Origin: Rhodoferax sp.
GTDB taxonomy: Bacteria > Pseudomonadota > Gammaproteobacteria > Burkholderiales > Burkholderiaceae_C
DNA length: 64,000 bases
Assembly (NCBI RefSeq): GCF_013297935.1
Contig: NZ_JAAFIX010000013.1
Span: forward strand, 1 to 64,000
Reading direction: 5' to 3'
A program made the translations under genes and the position numbers. Position 1 is the first letter of the stretch; each line of letters begins with the position of its first letter. Positions 28,365 through 35,993 of the stretch are shown here, in pieces. The notes under the pieces are model-generated. The model ran no database searches. It had not been told where the DNA came from and was given only the letters and a program-made list of their open reading frames with translations.

Positions 28365-28815
28365 CGGCCACCCAACGCATGGGCACAAACGCAATGCCTT
28401 TGGTCTCCACCCGCGGCCCGGTGGCAACGAACCCGAAGCGCTCGTACACCGGCTGCGCATAAGGCGTGGAGTTGACGGTGAAGTAACCGGGGCTCGCCTC
28501 ACCCACCGCTGCACGGGCATGGCCCCACAACTGGCGGCTCAACCCACGGCGCTGGAATGACTCGTCCACAAACAAGTGATAGACGTGGCTACCGTCGCGC
28601 ACCGCCACCACGCCAGCCAGCGCGCCGTTATCGACCGCCTTGAAATACGCGAAACGTGGATCGACCAGGTAGCTGGCGACTGCCTCAGGCGAGATCGTCT
28701 TGAGGAAGTCTTCCGCGCCTAGGCCATCGGGTTGCAAAGTAAAGAATCTGGCCACGCTACCAATCAGGCGGCTGATGGCTGAAGCGTCTTCGATCATGGC
28801 CCTTGAAATTCTCAT
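28360..28815 (-). CDS. GNAT family N-acetyltransferase
   Basis: HVYHLFVDESFQRRGLSRQLWGHAR. Confidence 0.88.
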   Translation of the reverse strand: MRISRAMIEDASAISRLIGSVARFFTLQPDGLGAEDFLKTISPEAVASYLVDPRFAYFKAVDNGALAGVVAVRDGSHVYHLFVDESFQRRGLSRQLWGHARAAVGEASPGYFTVNSTPYAQPVYERFGFVATGPRVETKGIAFVPMRWVAA

Positions 28816-28827
28816 ATTGCTACAACT

Positions 28828-30246
28828 TTATGGTTTGGTGAGCAATGTATGGGCACTCCACCCCTCCACCTCCAGCGACCTCAACCCAAAGCGCACCGCC
28901 TTCCCCGGGTGCAATGATTTGAGCTCGGCCAGCACCAGCGCAACGAAGGCTGCCTGATCCGCTTGCGCCACTTCTGAGGGCACACGCGCACGCACCAAGA
29001 CCTCAGCCGCTGGCTCCATGGCTTGCACCATGGCAGCTACCACCGCCCCCAACTCACGCCGGTAGCGCATGCGAAACATGTCCGGCTTGCCGATGTTTTG
29101 CTGCACCGCCACGTACTGCTGGCACGAGCGCACATAGGCCCACACAAACACATCGCGCAACAGCTCCACTTGGTTGAGTTCGTACACGCCCAGCATGGCG
29201 TCCACATAGGCTTGCTGGGGCACATCGATGAACGACAGCGGGCACAGGTTGTGCCGGATGAAAGGAATGTTGGCCGCCAAGCGCGAGACGCGTTTGTTCA
29301 CATCTTCAAACGGCTGCAGATACGGCAGGTGCACCATCAAAAAGAAGGCTTGCTCGAACGGGTCGGCAATCTCGGCGGCGATTTCCAGCACAAAGCCAAA
29401 AATATCGTGAATGCCTTGCGGTGACGCCAAAGGCAAAAACACGCTCCCCCCGATGCCGACCGCCCTTTCCCGCAAACGACCTTCTGCCATGGGGTCGGCC
29501 ATCAATCCATTCGACAAAAAAGCGTGCAGTGCAATCACCGTGTCGGGCGTCAGGCTGGCGCGCTCGGGGTCGTGCACCAAATATTCGATAGCCTCTTTGT
29601 GGTTCAGGATCATCTGGGTTTCGACCGCATCTTTGCCCTCTGCCACTTGGCCTTGGGCAATCAGGCGCTCAGTGTCCAAGCGGCTGTAGGTGTTGCCTTC
29701 CAGCCGCGACGAGGCCCACGACAGGTCGATCAACAACCGGTTCAAGATGTCACGTGCAAAGGTGCCTGCCGGCGTTTGCGCGGCGGGCGACTGGCCCAAG
29801 GTGTGCAACTGGGCGCGCAACTCGGGCGGCAGGTAGGCCGTGACGTTGGGTACGTAGGCCTCCAGAAACGCCGGCTGGTAGCCCACCGGTTTGCGCAGGT
29901 GGCGCGGCTGCCGCACATAGGCTTTGATGGCCTCGCCCTCCGGCGAGGTGGGCACATAGGGGTCGGTGGGGTAGTCGGCGCCGGGCTCTTGGACCGACAA
30001 GTGCGCAAATGGCGCGACCGATGCGCGAACCGGCGGGTTGGCAGGCGCCAGGTACCGAGCACCCCGGCCTTTGCCTTCCAAAACCACACGCCGCTCTCGC
30101 ACCAGAGTAGCCATATTCCGCTGGAGGGTGCGCCTGGGCACAGCCGCAAAGGTGCCACACAGCGCGTCCATGCCCAAGCCGTCGGGGCTTTGGGCAATCA
30201 GCTGGATCACATCGGCAGCAGTGAAGGCGGGAGTTGGCGTATTCAT
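28828..30246 (-). CDS. Fic family protein with N-terminal winged-helix-like domain; catalytic His replaced
   Basis: LPYLQPFEDVNKRVSRLAAN in place of HPFxxGNGRxxR; SSRLEGN inhibitory-type motif. Confidence 0.85.
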   Translation of the reverse strand: MNTPTPAFTAADVIQLIAQSPDGLGMDALCGTFAAVPRRTLQRNMATLVRERRVVLEGKGRGARYLAPANPPVRASVAPFAHLSVQEPGADYPTDPYVPTSPEGEAIKAYVRQPRHLRKPVGYQPAFLEAYVPNVTAYLPPELRAQLHTLGQSPAAQTPAGTFARDILNRLLIDLSWASSRLEGNTYSRLDTERLIAQGQVAEGKDAVETQMILNHKEAIEYLVHDPERASLTPDTVIALHAFLSNGLMADPMAEGRLRERAVGIGGSVFLPLASPQGIHDIFGFVLEIAAEIADPFEQAFFLMVHLPYLQPFEDVNKRVSRLAANIPFIRHNLCPLSFIDVPQQAYVDAMLGVYELNQVELLRDVFVWAYVRSCQQYVAVQQNIGKPDMFRMRYRRELGAVVAAMVQAMEPAAEVLVRARVPSEVAQADQAAFVALVLAELKSLHPGKAVRFGLRSLEVEGWSAHTLLTKP

Positions 30247-30297
30247 TGGCGCATTTATTCTTAATTGCGCCATTATTGCGCCAACTATGGTGGCGCG
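30246..30297. promoter_or_regulatory. Candidate operator of the fic gene (TTGCGCCA repeats)
   Basis: TTGCGCCA at 30265 and 30276 (11-bp spacing) plus inverted TGGCGCA at 30247. Confidence 0.4.
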
Positions 30298-30312
30298 CAA
30301 ATCCAAGCTGCG

Positions 30313-30336
30313 CTTGACCCTCCCACTATGGCAAGG
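30313..30336 (+). promoter_or_regulatory. Candidate CueR operator/promoter of copZ-cueR
   Basis: CTTGACCCTCCCACTATGGCAAGG, same architecture as the copA site. Confidence 0.85.
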
Positions 30337-30371
30337 TTCAAAATACTCTCATCTAACCACTAGGAGCCTTT

Positions 30372-30569
30372 ATGAACCAAGTTTTCTCCGTCACCGGCAT
30401 GACCTGCGGCCACTGCGAGAAGGCGGTGACCCGCGCTATCCAAGAAGCCGACCCGCAAGCCCAAGTGAAGATCGACCGCAGCGCTAACCTGGTAGAGGTC
30501 GAGTCCACCCAAGCCCGCGAAACGCTGGCCCACGCCATTGCCGAAGAAGGCTATGCCGTCGCAGCCTAA
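30372..30569 (+). CDS. copZ: Heavy-metal-associated (HMA) copper chaperone
   Basis: FSVTGMTCGHCEKAVTRAI. Confidence 0.93.
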   Translation: MNQVFSVTGMTCGHCEKAVTRAIQEADPQAQVKIDRSANLVEVESTQARETLAHAIAEEGYAVAA

Positions 30570-30987
30570 GCCTGCCGAGGTGTCCAGCCAGCCCGTCAAC
30601 ATTGGCGAGGCAGCACGGCAAAGCGGCGTGTCCGCCAAGATGCTGCGGCACTATGAGTCGCTGGGCCTGCTGGGCACGGTCACGCGCACCGACAGTGGCT
30701 ACCGGCTCTACAGCGCGGCCGATGTGCACACGCTGCGCTTCATCAAACGCTGCCGCGACCTCGGCTTCTCGATGGCCGAGATTGGCGAGCTGGTGGGCCT
30801 GTGGCAAAACCGGCAGCGCACCAGCAGCCAGGTCAAGCAGATCGCCCAGCAACACCTGGACGAGTTGAGCCAGCGCATTCAGGCGCTGCAAAGCATGCAG
30901 CGCACATTGCACGGGCTGCTAGGCTGCTGCCATGGTGACGAGCGGCCGGACTGCCCCATCCTCGACGACCTGGCCGGGGCCGCCTGA
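30538..30987 (+). CDS. cueR: Cu(I)-responsive MerR-family regulator
   Basis: NIGEAARQSGVSAKMLRHYESLGL; C-terminal CCHGDERPDCPILDDL. Confidence 0.92.
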   Translation: MPKKAMPSQPKPAEVSSQPVNIGEAARQSGVSAKMLRHYESLGLLGTVTRTDSGYRLYSAADVHTLRFIKRCRDLGFSMAEIGELVGLWQNRQRTSSQVKQIAQQHLDELSQRIQALQSMQRTLHGLLGCCHGDERPDCPILDDLAGAA

Positions 30988-30994
30988 CCGCTAC

Positions 30995-31046
30995 GTAATT
31001 GATAGCTGCTTGCGCATGATCCACGGGGGCTAGAGGTCATTTTTAC
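30995..31046 (+). repeat. Dispersed intergenic element copy 7
   Basis: TAATTGATAGCTGCTTGCGCATGATCCACGGGGGCTAGAGGTCATTTTTAC. Confidence 0.9.
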
Positions 31047-31061
31047 GTCACAATGCGCCCC

Positions 31062-31802
31062 ATGGCCCTGAAACCGCGCATCCTCCTTGTTGAAGACGAA
31101 TCCGGCATTGCCGACACGCTGCAGTACGTGCTGTCCACCGACGGCTTCGCGCCCGTGTGGTGCAGCACCGCCGAAGAAGCCATCCGCCAGTTCCAGACGG
31201 AGCCACCCGCGCTGGCCGTGCTGGACGTGGGTCTGCCAGACATGAATGGCTTTGAACTGTTCCGCCGCCTGCAGGCCCTGCCCGGTGGCAACCAGGTGCC
31301 GATGCTGTTCTTGACCGCGCGCAGCGACGAGATCGACCGCGTGGTGGGCCTGGAGCTGGGCGCCGACGACTACATTGCCAAACCCTTTTCCCCGCGCGAG
31401 CTGGTGGCGCGCGTGCGCACCATTCTGCGCCGCAGTGCGCGGCCCGTGGTGCCCGCCGCAGCGCCTGCGCCGGTAGCAACGCCGGCCAGCGCAGCCCCGG
31501 TGTTTGCGCTGGACGAAGAGCGCCACCAGATCCGCTTCTACGGCCGCGCGCTGGAACTGTCGCGCTACGAGTACGGCGTGCTGCGCCTGCTGGTGCAAAA
31601 GCCCGGCCGCGTGTTCACCCGCGACGAGCTGCTGCTGCAGGTCTGGGGTGGCGACAACGACAGCTTTGACCGCACGGTGGACGCCCACATCAAAACCCTG
31701 CGCGCCAAGCTCAAGACCGTGGCCCCCACGCTGGAACCCATTCGCACCCTGCGCGGCACGGGCTACGCGCTGAACGAAGAACTGCCGGCCACTCCAGCAT
31801 GA
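31062..31802 (+). CDS. creB: Two-component response regulator, CreB-like (OmpR family)
   Basis: KPRILLVEDESGIADTLQYVL; C-terminal winged helix GDNDSFDRTVDAHIKTLRAKL. Confidence 0.88.
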   Translation: MALKPRILLVEDESGIADTLQYVLSTDGFAPVWCSTAEEAIRQFQTEPPALAVLDVGLPDMNGFELFRRLQALPGGNQVPMLFLTARSDEIDRVVGLELGADDYIAKPFSPRELVARVRTILRRSARPVVPAAAPAPVATPASAAPVFALDEERHQIRFYGRALELSRYEYGVLRLLVQKPGRVFTRDELLLQVWGGDNDSFDRTVDAHIKTLRAKLKTVAPTLEPIRTLRGTGYALNEELPATPA

Positions 31803-31817
31803 CCGGTAGCACAGTGC

Positions 31818-31895
31818 AAGTCCGCGCCGGGCCGCCCCAAGCGGACTTAGCCCCCTGGGGGGGCAGCGACCCGCGCAGCGGCGGAGCGTGGGGGC
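31818..31895. repeat. Structured intergenic element between creB and creC
   Basis: AAGTCCGC/GCGGACTT stem, CCCCC-T-GGGGG stem, then GCGACCCGCGCAGCGGCGGAGCGTGGGGGC. Confidence 0.55.
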
Positions 31896-31898
31896 AAC

Positions 31899-33365
31899 AT
31901 GTCTAAACGCAGCCGCATCTTCATCGCGCTGCTGCTCATCTATGCGGTGGGCATGGCCGCGGTGCTGTACCGCGTGGTCTCCGACCTGGACCCGCGCTAC
32001 CGCGAGTCGGCCGAAGAGTCGCTGGTAGAAACCTCGCAAATTCTCGCCGCGTTAGTGGAGCAAGACGTGCGCGATGGCGCCATCGACACCGCCCGGCTGG
32101 ACGCGCTTTTCAAATCGGCCTACGCCCGCGAATTCGATGTGCAAATCTTCAGCGTCACCAAAATCCGGGTGGAGCTGCGCGCCTATGTGACCGACCGCCA
32201 CGGCACCGTGGTGTTCGACTCTACCGGCCTCACCACGGGGCAAGACTTCTCGCAGTGGCGCGACGTGCGTCTGGCGCTCAAGGGCGAATACGGCGCCCGC
32301 ACCACGCTGGACCTGCCCGGCGACCCCAACTCCGCCGTCATGTACGTGGCAGCGCCCGTGCACTGGGTCAACACGGCGCAGGGCGCGGGCAGCGGCGAGA
32401 TCGTGGGCACGCTCACCGTGGGCAAGCCGGTGCAGAGCTTCGGCCAGTTTGTGGTGGCCGCACGCAGCCGCACGCTGTATGCGGGCGTGCTCTCGGTGCT
32501 GGCCGTGCTGGTGCTGGGCGTCACCGTGTCGGTCTGGCTGGTGCGGCCCTTTGGCCTCATCACCGACTACGCGCGTTATGTGAAAGCCCAGCCCGGCTTC
32601 TACCCCGGCCGCCTGCTGCGCCGCGCCTGGGACTTGCTGCGCGCCGCCTTTGATGAAATGCGCGACGCGCTGGCCGGGCGCAACTACGTGGCCGACTATG
32701 TGCAAACCCTCACGCACGAGGTGAAGAGCCCCCTGTCCGCCATCCGCGGCGCGGCCGAGCTGCTGCAAGAGCCCATGGACGAAGCGCAGCGCCAGCGCTT
32801 CCTCACCAACATCCAGCGCGAGACCCAGCGCATCCAGGAGATGGTGGACCGCATGATGGAGCTCACCGCACTGGAAACCCGCCGCGTGCTCGACACCGTG
32901 GAGCCCGTGGCCCTGCTGCCCCTGCTGGAGGAGCTGGCCCATGCCTCCCAGGGCGTGGCCGCGCAGCGCGGCATCCACATCAGCGTGCAGGCACAGAGCG
33001 ATGCCACGGTCGAGGCCGACCCCTTTTTGCTGCGCCGCGCCGTGAGCAACCTGCTGGACAACGCACAGGACTTCTCCCCCGAAGGCGGCCAGATCGAACT
33101 CGGCCTGAGCGTGCAAGGCCGCTGGGCCCAGATGAGCGTGCGCGACCAAGGCCCCGGCATCCCCGGCTATGCGCAGGACAAGGTGTTTGAGAAGTTCTAT
33201 TCACTGGCGCGCCCGCACTCCAAGAAGAAGAGCACGGGGCTGGGGTTGAGTTTTGTGAAGGAGATTGCTTCGCTGCATCGGGGGCGGGTGGAGCTGGGGA
33301 ATCGGGAAGAGAAAGAAGGCTCGGGGGCTTGCGCAGTGTTGTGGTTGCCGCGTACCCCGGTCTGA
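31899..33365 (+). CDS. creC: Sensor histidine kinase, CreC-like
   Basis: YVQTLTHEVKSPLSAIRGAAELL (H-box), DQGPGIPGYAQDKVFEKFYS, STGLGLSFVKEIA. Confidence 0.9.
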   Translation: MSKRSRIFIALLLIYAVGMAAVLYRVVSDLDPRYRESAEESLVETSQILAALVEQDVRDGAIDTARLDALFKSAYAREFDVQIFSVTKIRVELRAYVTDRHGTVVFDSTGLTTGQDFSQWRDVRLALKGEYGARTTLDLPGDPNSAVMYVAAPVHWVNTAQGAGSGEIVGTLTVGKPVQSFGQFVVAARSRTLYAGVLSVLAVLVLGVTVSVWLVRPFGLITDYARYVKAQPGFYPGRLLRRAWDLLRAAFDEMRDALAGRNYVADYVQTLTHEVKSPLSAIRGAAELLQEPMDEAQRQRFLTNIQRETQRIQEMVDRMMELTALETRRVLDTVEPVALLPLLEELAHASQGVAAQRGIHISVQAQSDATVEADPFLLRRAVSNLLDNAQDFSPEGGQIELGLSVQGRWAQMSVRDQGPGIPGYAQDKVFEKFYSLARPHSKKKSTGLGLSFVKEIASLHRGRVELGNREEKEGSGACAVLWLPRTPV

Positions 33366-33399
33366 TGCTGGACTTCAAGCTCGGCATGCGGAGTCCTTG

Positions 33400-33438
33400 T
33401 TTCTGCAAATCCGCATATATTTCGCGGATTTGCAGAAA
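33400..33438. repeat. Perfect 15-bp inverted repeat upstream of the DUF4143 ATPase gene
   Basis: TTTCTGCAAATCCGC-atatatttc-GCGGATTTGCAGAAA. Confidence 0.95.
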
Positions 33439-33455
33439 ATCATTATGATCCGCAC

Positions 33456-34631
33456 ATGATCACCCGCAACATCACGCCCATACTCCAGCGGCTGGCAAGC
33501 CAGTATCCGGTGATTACCTTGACCGGCCCCCGGCAAAGTGGAAAAACCACCTTGGCAAAAGCCCTGTTTCCCGACAAGCCCTACGTCAGCCTGGAAGACC
33601 CTGACATACGGCGTTTTGCCATGGATGATCCGCGTGGCTTCCTGGCGAACTACCCGCAAGGCGCCATTCTGGACGAGGTACAACGCGCACCCGATCTGCC
33701 CTCCTATCTCCAGGGCATGGTGGATGCCGATGCCCGACCGGGCAGATTCATCCTGACGGGCAGCCAGCAATTCGAGCTCATGACACAGGTCACCCAGTCT
33801 CTGGCCGGACGCACAGCGGTGTTGCGCCTTTTGCCATTCACTCTGGCCGAGACGCAACGCCTGCGGGGGAAAGGCCCTCATCCTGACCTGCCGCAGACCC
33901 TGCTCAACGGGTTTTACCCACGCATCCATGATCGGCGGCTCGACCCCAGCCAGGCACTCGCCGACTATTTCGCAACTTACGTTGAGCGCGACCTGCGCCA
34001 ACTCGCTGCGGTGCACGATTTGCAGCGCTTCGAACGCTTTGTGCGGCTGTGCGCTGGGCGAACCGGCCAACTGCTCAACCTGGACAGTCTGGGAAACGAC
34101 GCTGGTGTGTCGCATGCCACTGCCAGGGCCTGGATCGACCTGCTGCAAACCAGCTATATCGTGCACCTACTGCCACCCTGGTTTACCAACTCAGGCAAGC
34201 GCCTCATCAAGTCGCCCAAGCTGTATTTTTATGATGTGGGCCTGGCCTGCTGGCTGCTGGGCCTGCGCACACCGGAGCAAGTCTCACGCGACCCGCTGTG
34301 GGGCAGCTTGTTTGAAAACTTCGTCATCATGGAAGCGCTCAAAGACCGGTTGAATGCAGGCGAAAGCCCTGAGATGTATTTCTACCGTGACTCCGATGGC
34401 AATGAGGTGGATTTGTTGCTGCCTACAGGTGGCAAACTGCACGCCATCGAAATCAAGGCCGGCGCCACGGTCAACCCGGACTACTTTAAGGGCCTGAAGA
34501 CCTTTGCCGCCCACAACCCCCAAGCGGTGGCCGGTGGAGGTGTGGTTTATGGTGGTACGCAAAGCCAAAGCCGCAGCGACTGGCATGTGCACTCCTGGCA
34601 GGATTTGCAGAATGACTCGCCCATCCATTAG
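33456..34631 (+). CDS. AAA ATPase with DUF4143 domain (COG1373-like)
   Basis: TLTGPRQSGKTTLAKALFPDKPYVSLEDPDIRRFA; GAILDEVQRAPDLPSYLQ; RFILTGSQQFELM. Confidence 0.93.
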   Translation: MITRNITPILQRLASQYPVITLTGPRQSGKTTLAKALFPDKPYVSLEDPDIRRFAMDDPRGFLANYPQGAILDEVQRAPDLPSYLQGMVDADARPGRFILTGSQQFELMTQVTQSLAGRTAVLRLLPFTLAETQRLRGKGPHPDLPQTLLNGFYPRIHDRRLDPSQALADYFATYVERDLRQLAAVHDLQRFERFVRLCAGRTGQLLNLDSLGNDAGVSHATARAWIDLLQTSYIVHLLPPWFTNSGKRLIKSPKLYFYDVGLACWLLGLRTPEQVSRDPLWGSLFENFVIMEALKDRLNAGESPEMYFYRDSDGNEVDLLLPTGGKLHAIEIKAGATVNPDYFKGLKTFAAHNPQAVAGGGVVYGGTQSQSRSDWHVHSWQDLQNDSPIH

Positions 34632-34655
34632 TACAGACACTTCCAAGATAGAGCT

Positions 34656-34892
34656 CAGATCAGCGTGCACGACCAGGGCCCCGGCATCCCCGGCTACGCG
34701 CAAGACAAGGTGTTTGAGAAGTTCTATTCATTGGTGCGCCCGCACTCGAAGAAGAAAAGCACGGGGTTAGGCCTAAGCTTTGTGAAAGAGATTGCTTCAA
34801 TGCACCGGGGGAAGGTGGAGCTGGGAAATCGGGCGGAGAAGGAAGGCTCGGGGGCTAGTGCGGTGTTGTGGTTGCCACGAGCCATAAGTTAG
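34656..34892 (+). pseudogene. Duplicated, diverged 3' fragment of creC
   Basis: 34656-34879 aligns without gaps to 33129-33352 (224 bp, about 29 differences by hand count); encodes HDQGPGIPGYAQDKVFEKFYS... Confidence 0.93.
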
Positions 34893-34999
34893 GCAACCCA
34901 ACCGCTCTAGGAAGGCTGTTTGAATAGCTGGAATGGTCGATGCGCGCATCCATCTGAAGTGCGCATTTAGGTTCCCTGTACAAGAAAACATGAAAGGAC

Positions 35000-35701
35000 A
35001 TGCCGATGAACAAACCTAATCTATTGGTATTGATCACCATTCTTTGGAGTCTGCTATCTCCAGCATTAGCCGGGGATACCCTCAAAGTGGGCCGTCCGAG
35101 TGGCCCTGAGGGTAAGGTCAGCTACACCTTGACCCAATATGCAATCGAGAACAGTGCAGAAGGGAAAACATTGGTTTTCGGTAAGGAGTCCATGGAAATC
35201 ACACTCCCGCGTGCCGCAAGCCACCTCACAGTCGAACAGGTAGATTGCTGGGGAGATGTCGCGCAAGATGAGGTAGCGACTGACAACTGCTCAGGCTTTG
35301 TGAAGACCAAAGGGAACCTTCGCATCAGAGCTAAAGTGCGCTATGGCTGGTTTGATGGTTTTCAGTCCTACGACAACAGGCTCCCAATTCTTGAACTATT
35401 CATCCACAAGGACAGCGAAAAAAACTTGCCGCGCAACACCAATTGGACGCCGGGGGGCATCCACGAGTTCACGGTAACCAACGAAACCCAAGTGTTGAAA
35501 CAACTGTTTGCCCCTCAACAATTGAAGCTGGTCAGAAGCAAGAAAAAACTATTCATTGAAGTGGATTCAGACCTGCTCCTTAGCGACATCAATTTTGGGG
35601 ATGAGTGTGGCATTCGATACTTCGCCAAGGTGATCACTGCGAAACCATGGGTGGATGCCCAAGTGGTCGCAAAATCCAAGGGCTGGGACGGACATTGCTA
35701 G
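35000..35701 (+). CDS. Hypothetical secreted protein, no family recognised
   Basis: 233 aa ORF with signal peptide MNKPNLLVLITILWSLLSPALAG. Confidence 0.7.
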   Translation: MPMNKPNLLVLITILWSLLSPALAGDTLKVGRPSGPEGKVSYTLTQYAIENSAEGKTLVFGKESMEITLPRAASHLTVEQVDCWGDVAQDEVATDNCSGFVKTKGNLRIRAKVRYGWFDGFQSYDNRLPILELFIHKDSEKNLPRNTNWTPGGIHEFTVTNETQVLKQLFAPQQLKLVRSKKKLFIEVDSDLLLSDINFGDECGIRYFAKVITAKPWVDAQVVAKSKGWDGHC

Positions 35702-35873
35702 AAAAAGCAACCTATCCATAGCCTCCCACGATATGCGGACAGCTGAAACAACTTGCCAAGTGTTTAGGTGGAAGACCTCAGTCCAAGGCCGTCCCAACTT
35801 GCGTCCCAAGAAGTAGCTATTAGCTCAATAGCTCACAAAAGGTCCCGTGCGGCCCTAAAGCCAATAGCTCGCT

Positions 35874-35900
35874 TTCACCCCGTTTTCACACAAACTTCAC
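35874..35900 (+). promoter_or_regulatory. Three tandem TTCAC direct repeats at 11-bp pitch (CreB cre-tag-like)
   Basis: TTCAC-N6-TTCAC-N6-TTCAC at 35874, 35885 and 35896; ~94 bp upstream of probable start at 35994. Confidence 0.85.
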
Positions 35901-35993
35901 ATAGCCCCCTAGCCACTTCAAAGTAGCTTCTCCCTCCGGCGGGATGCTCTCTTCACCGTGCAATGTCGCACGATGAACCGCAAGAGATGCACC

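Noticed and set aside
35820-35872. Possible eleventh dispersed element (AGTAGCTATTAGCTCAATAGCTCAC...GGCCCTAAAGCC)
   Set aside because: Only partial match to the core and an unusual AGCT triplication; too degenerate to include.
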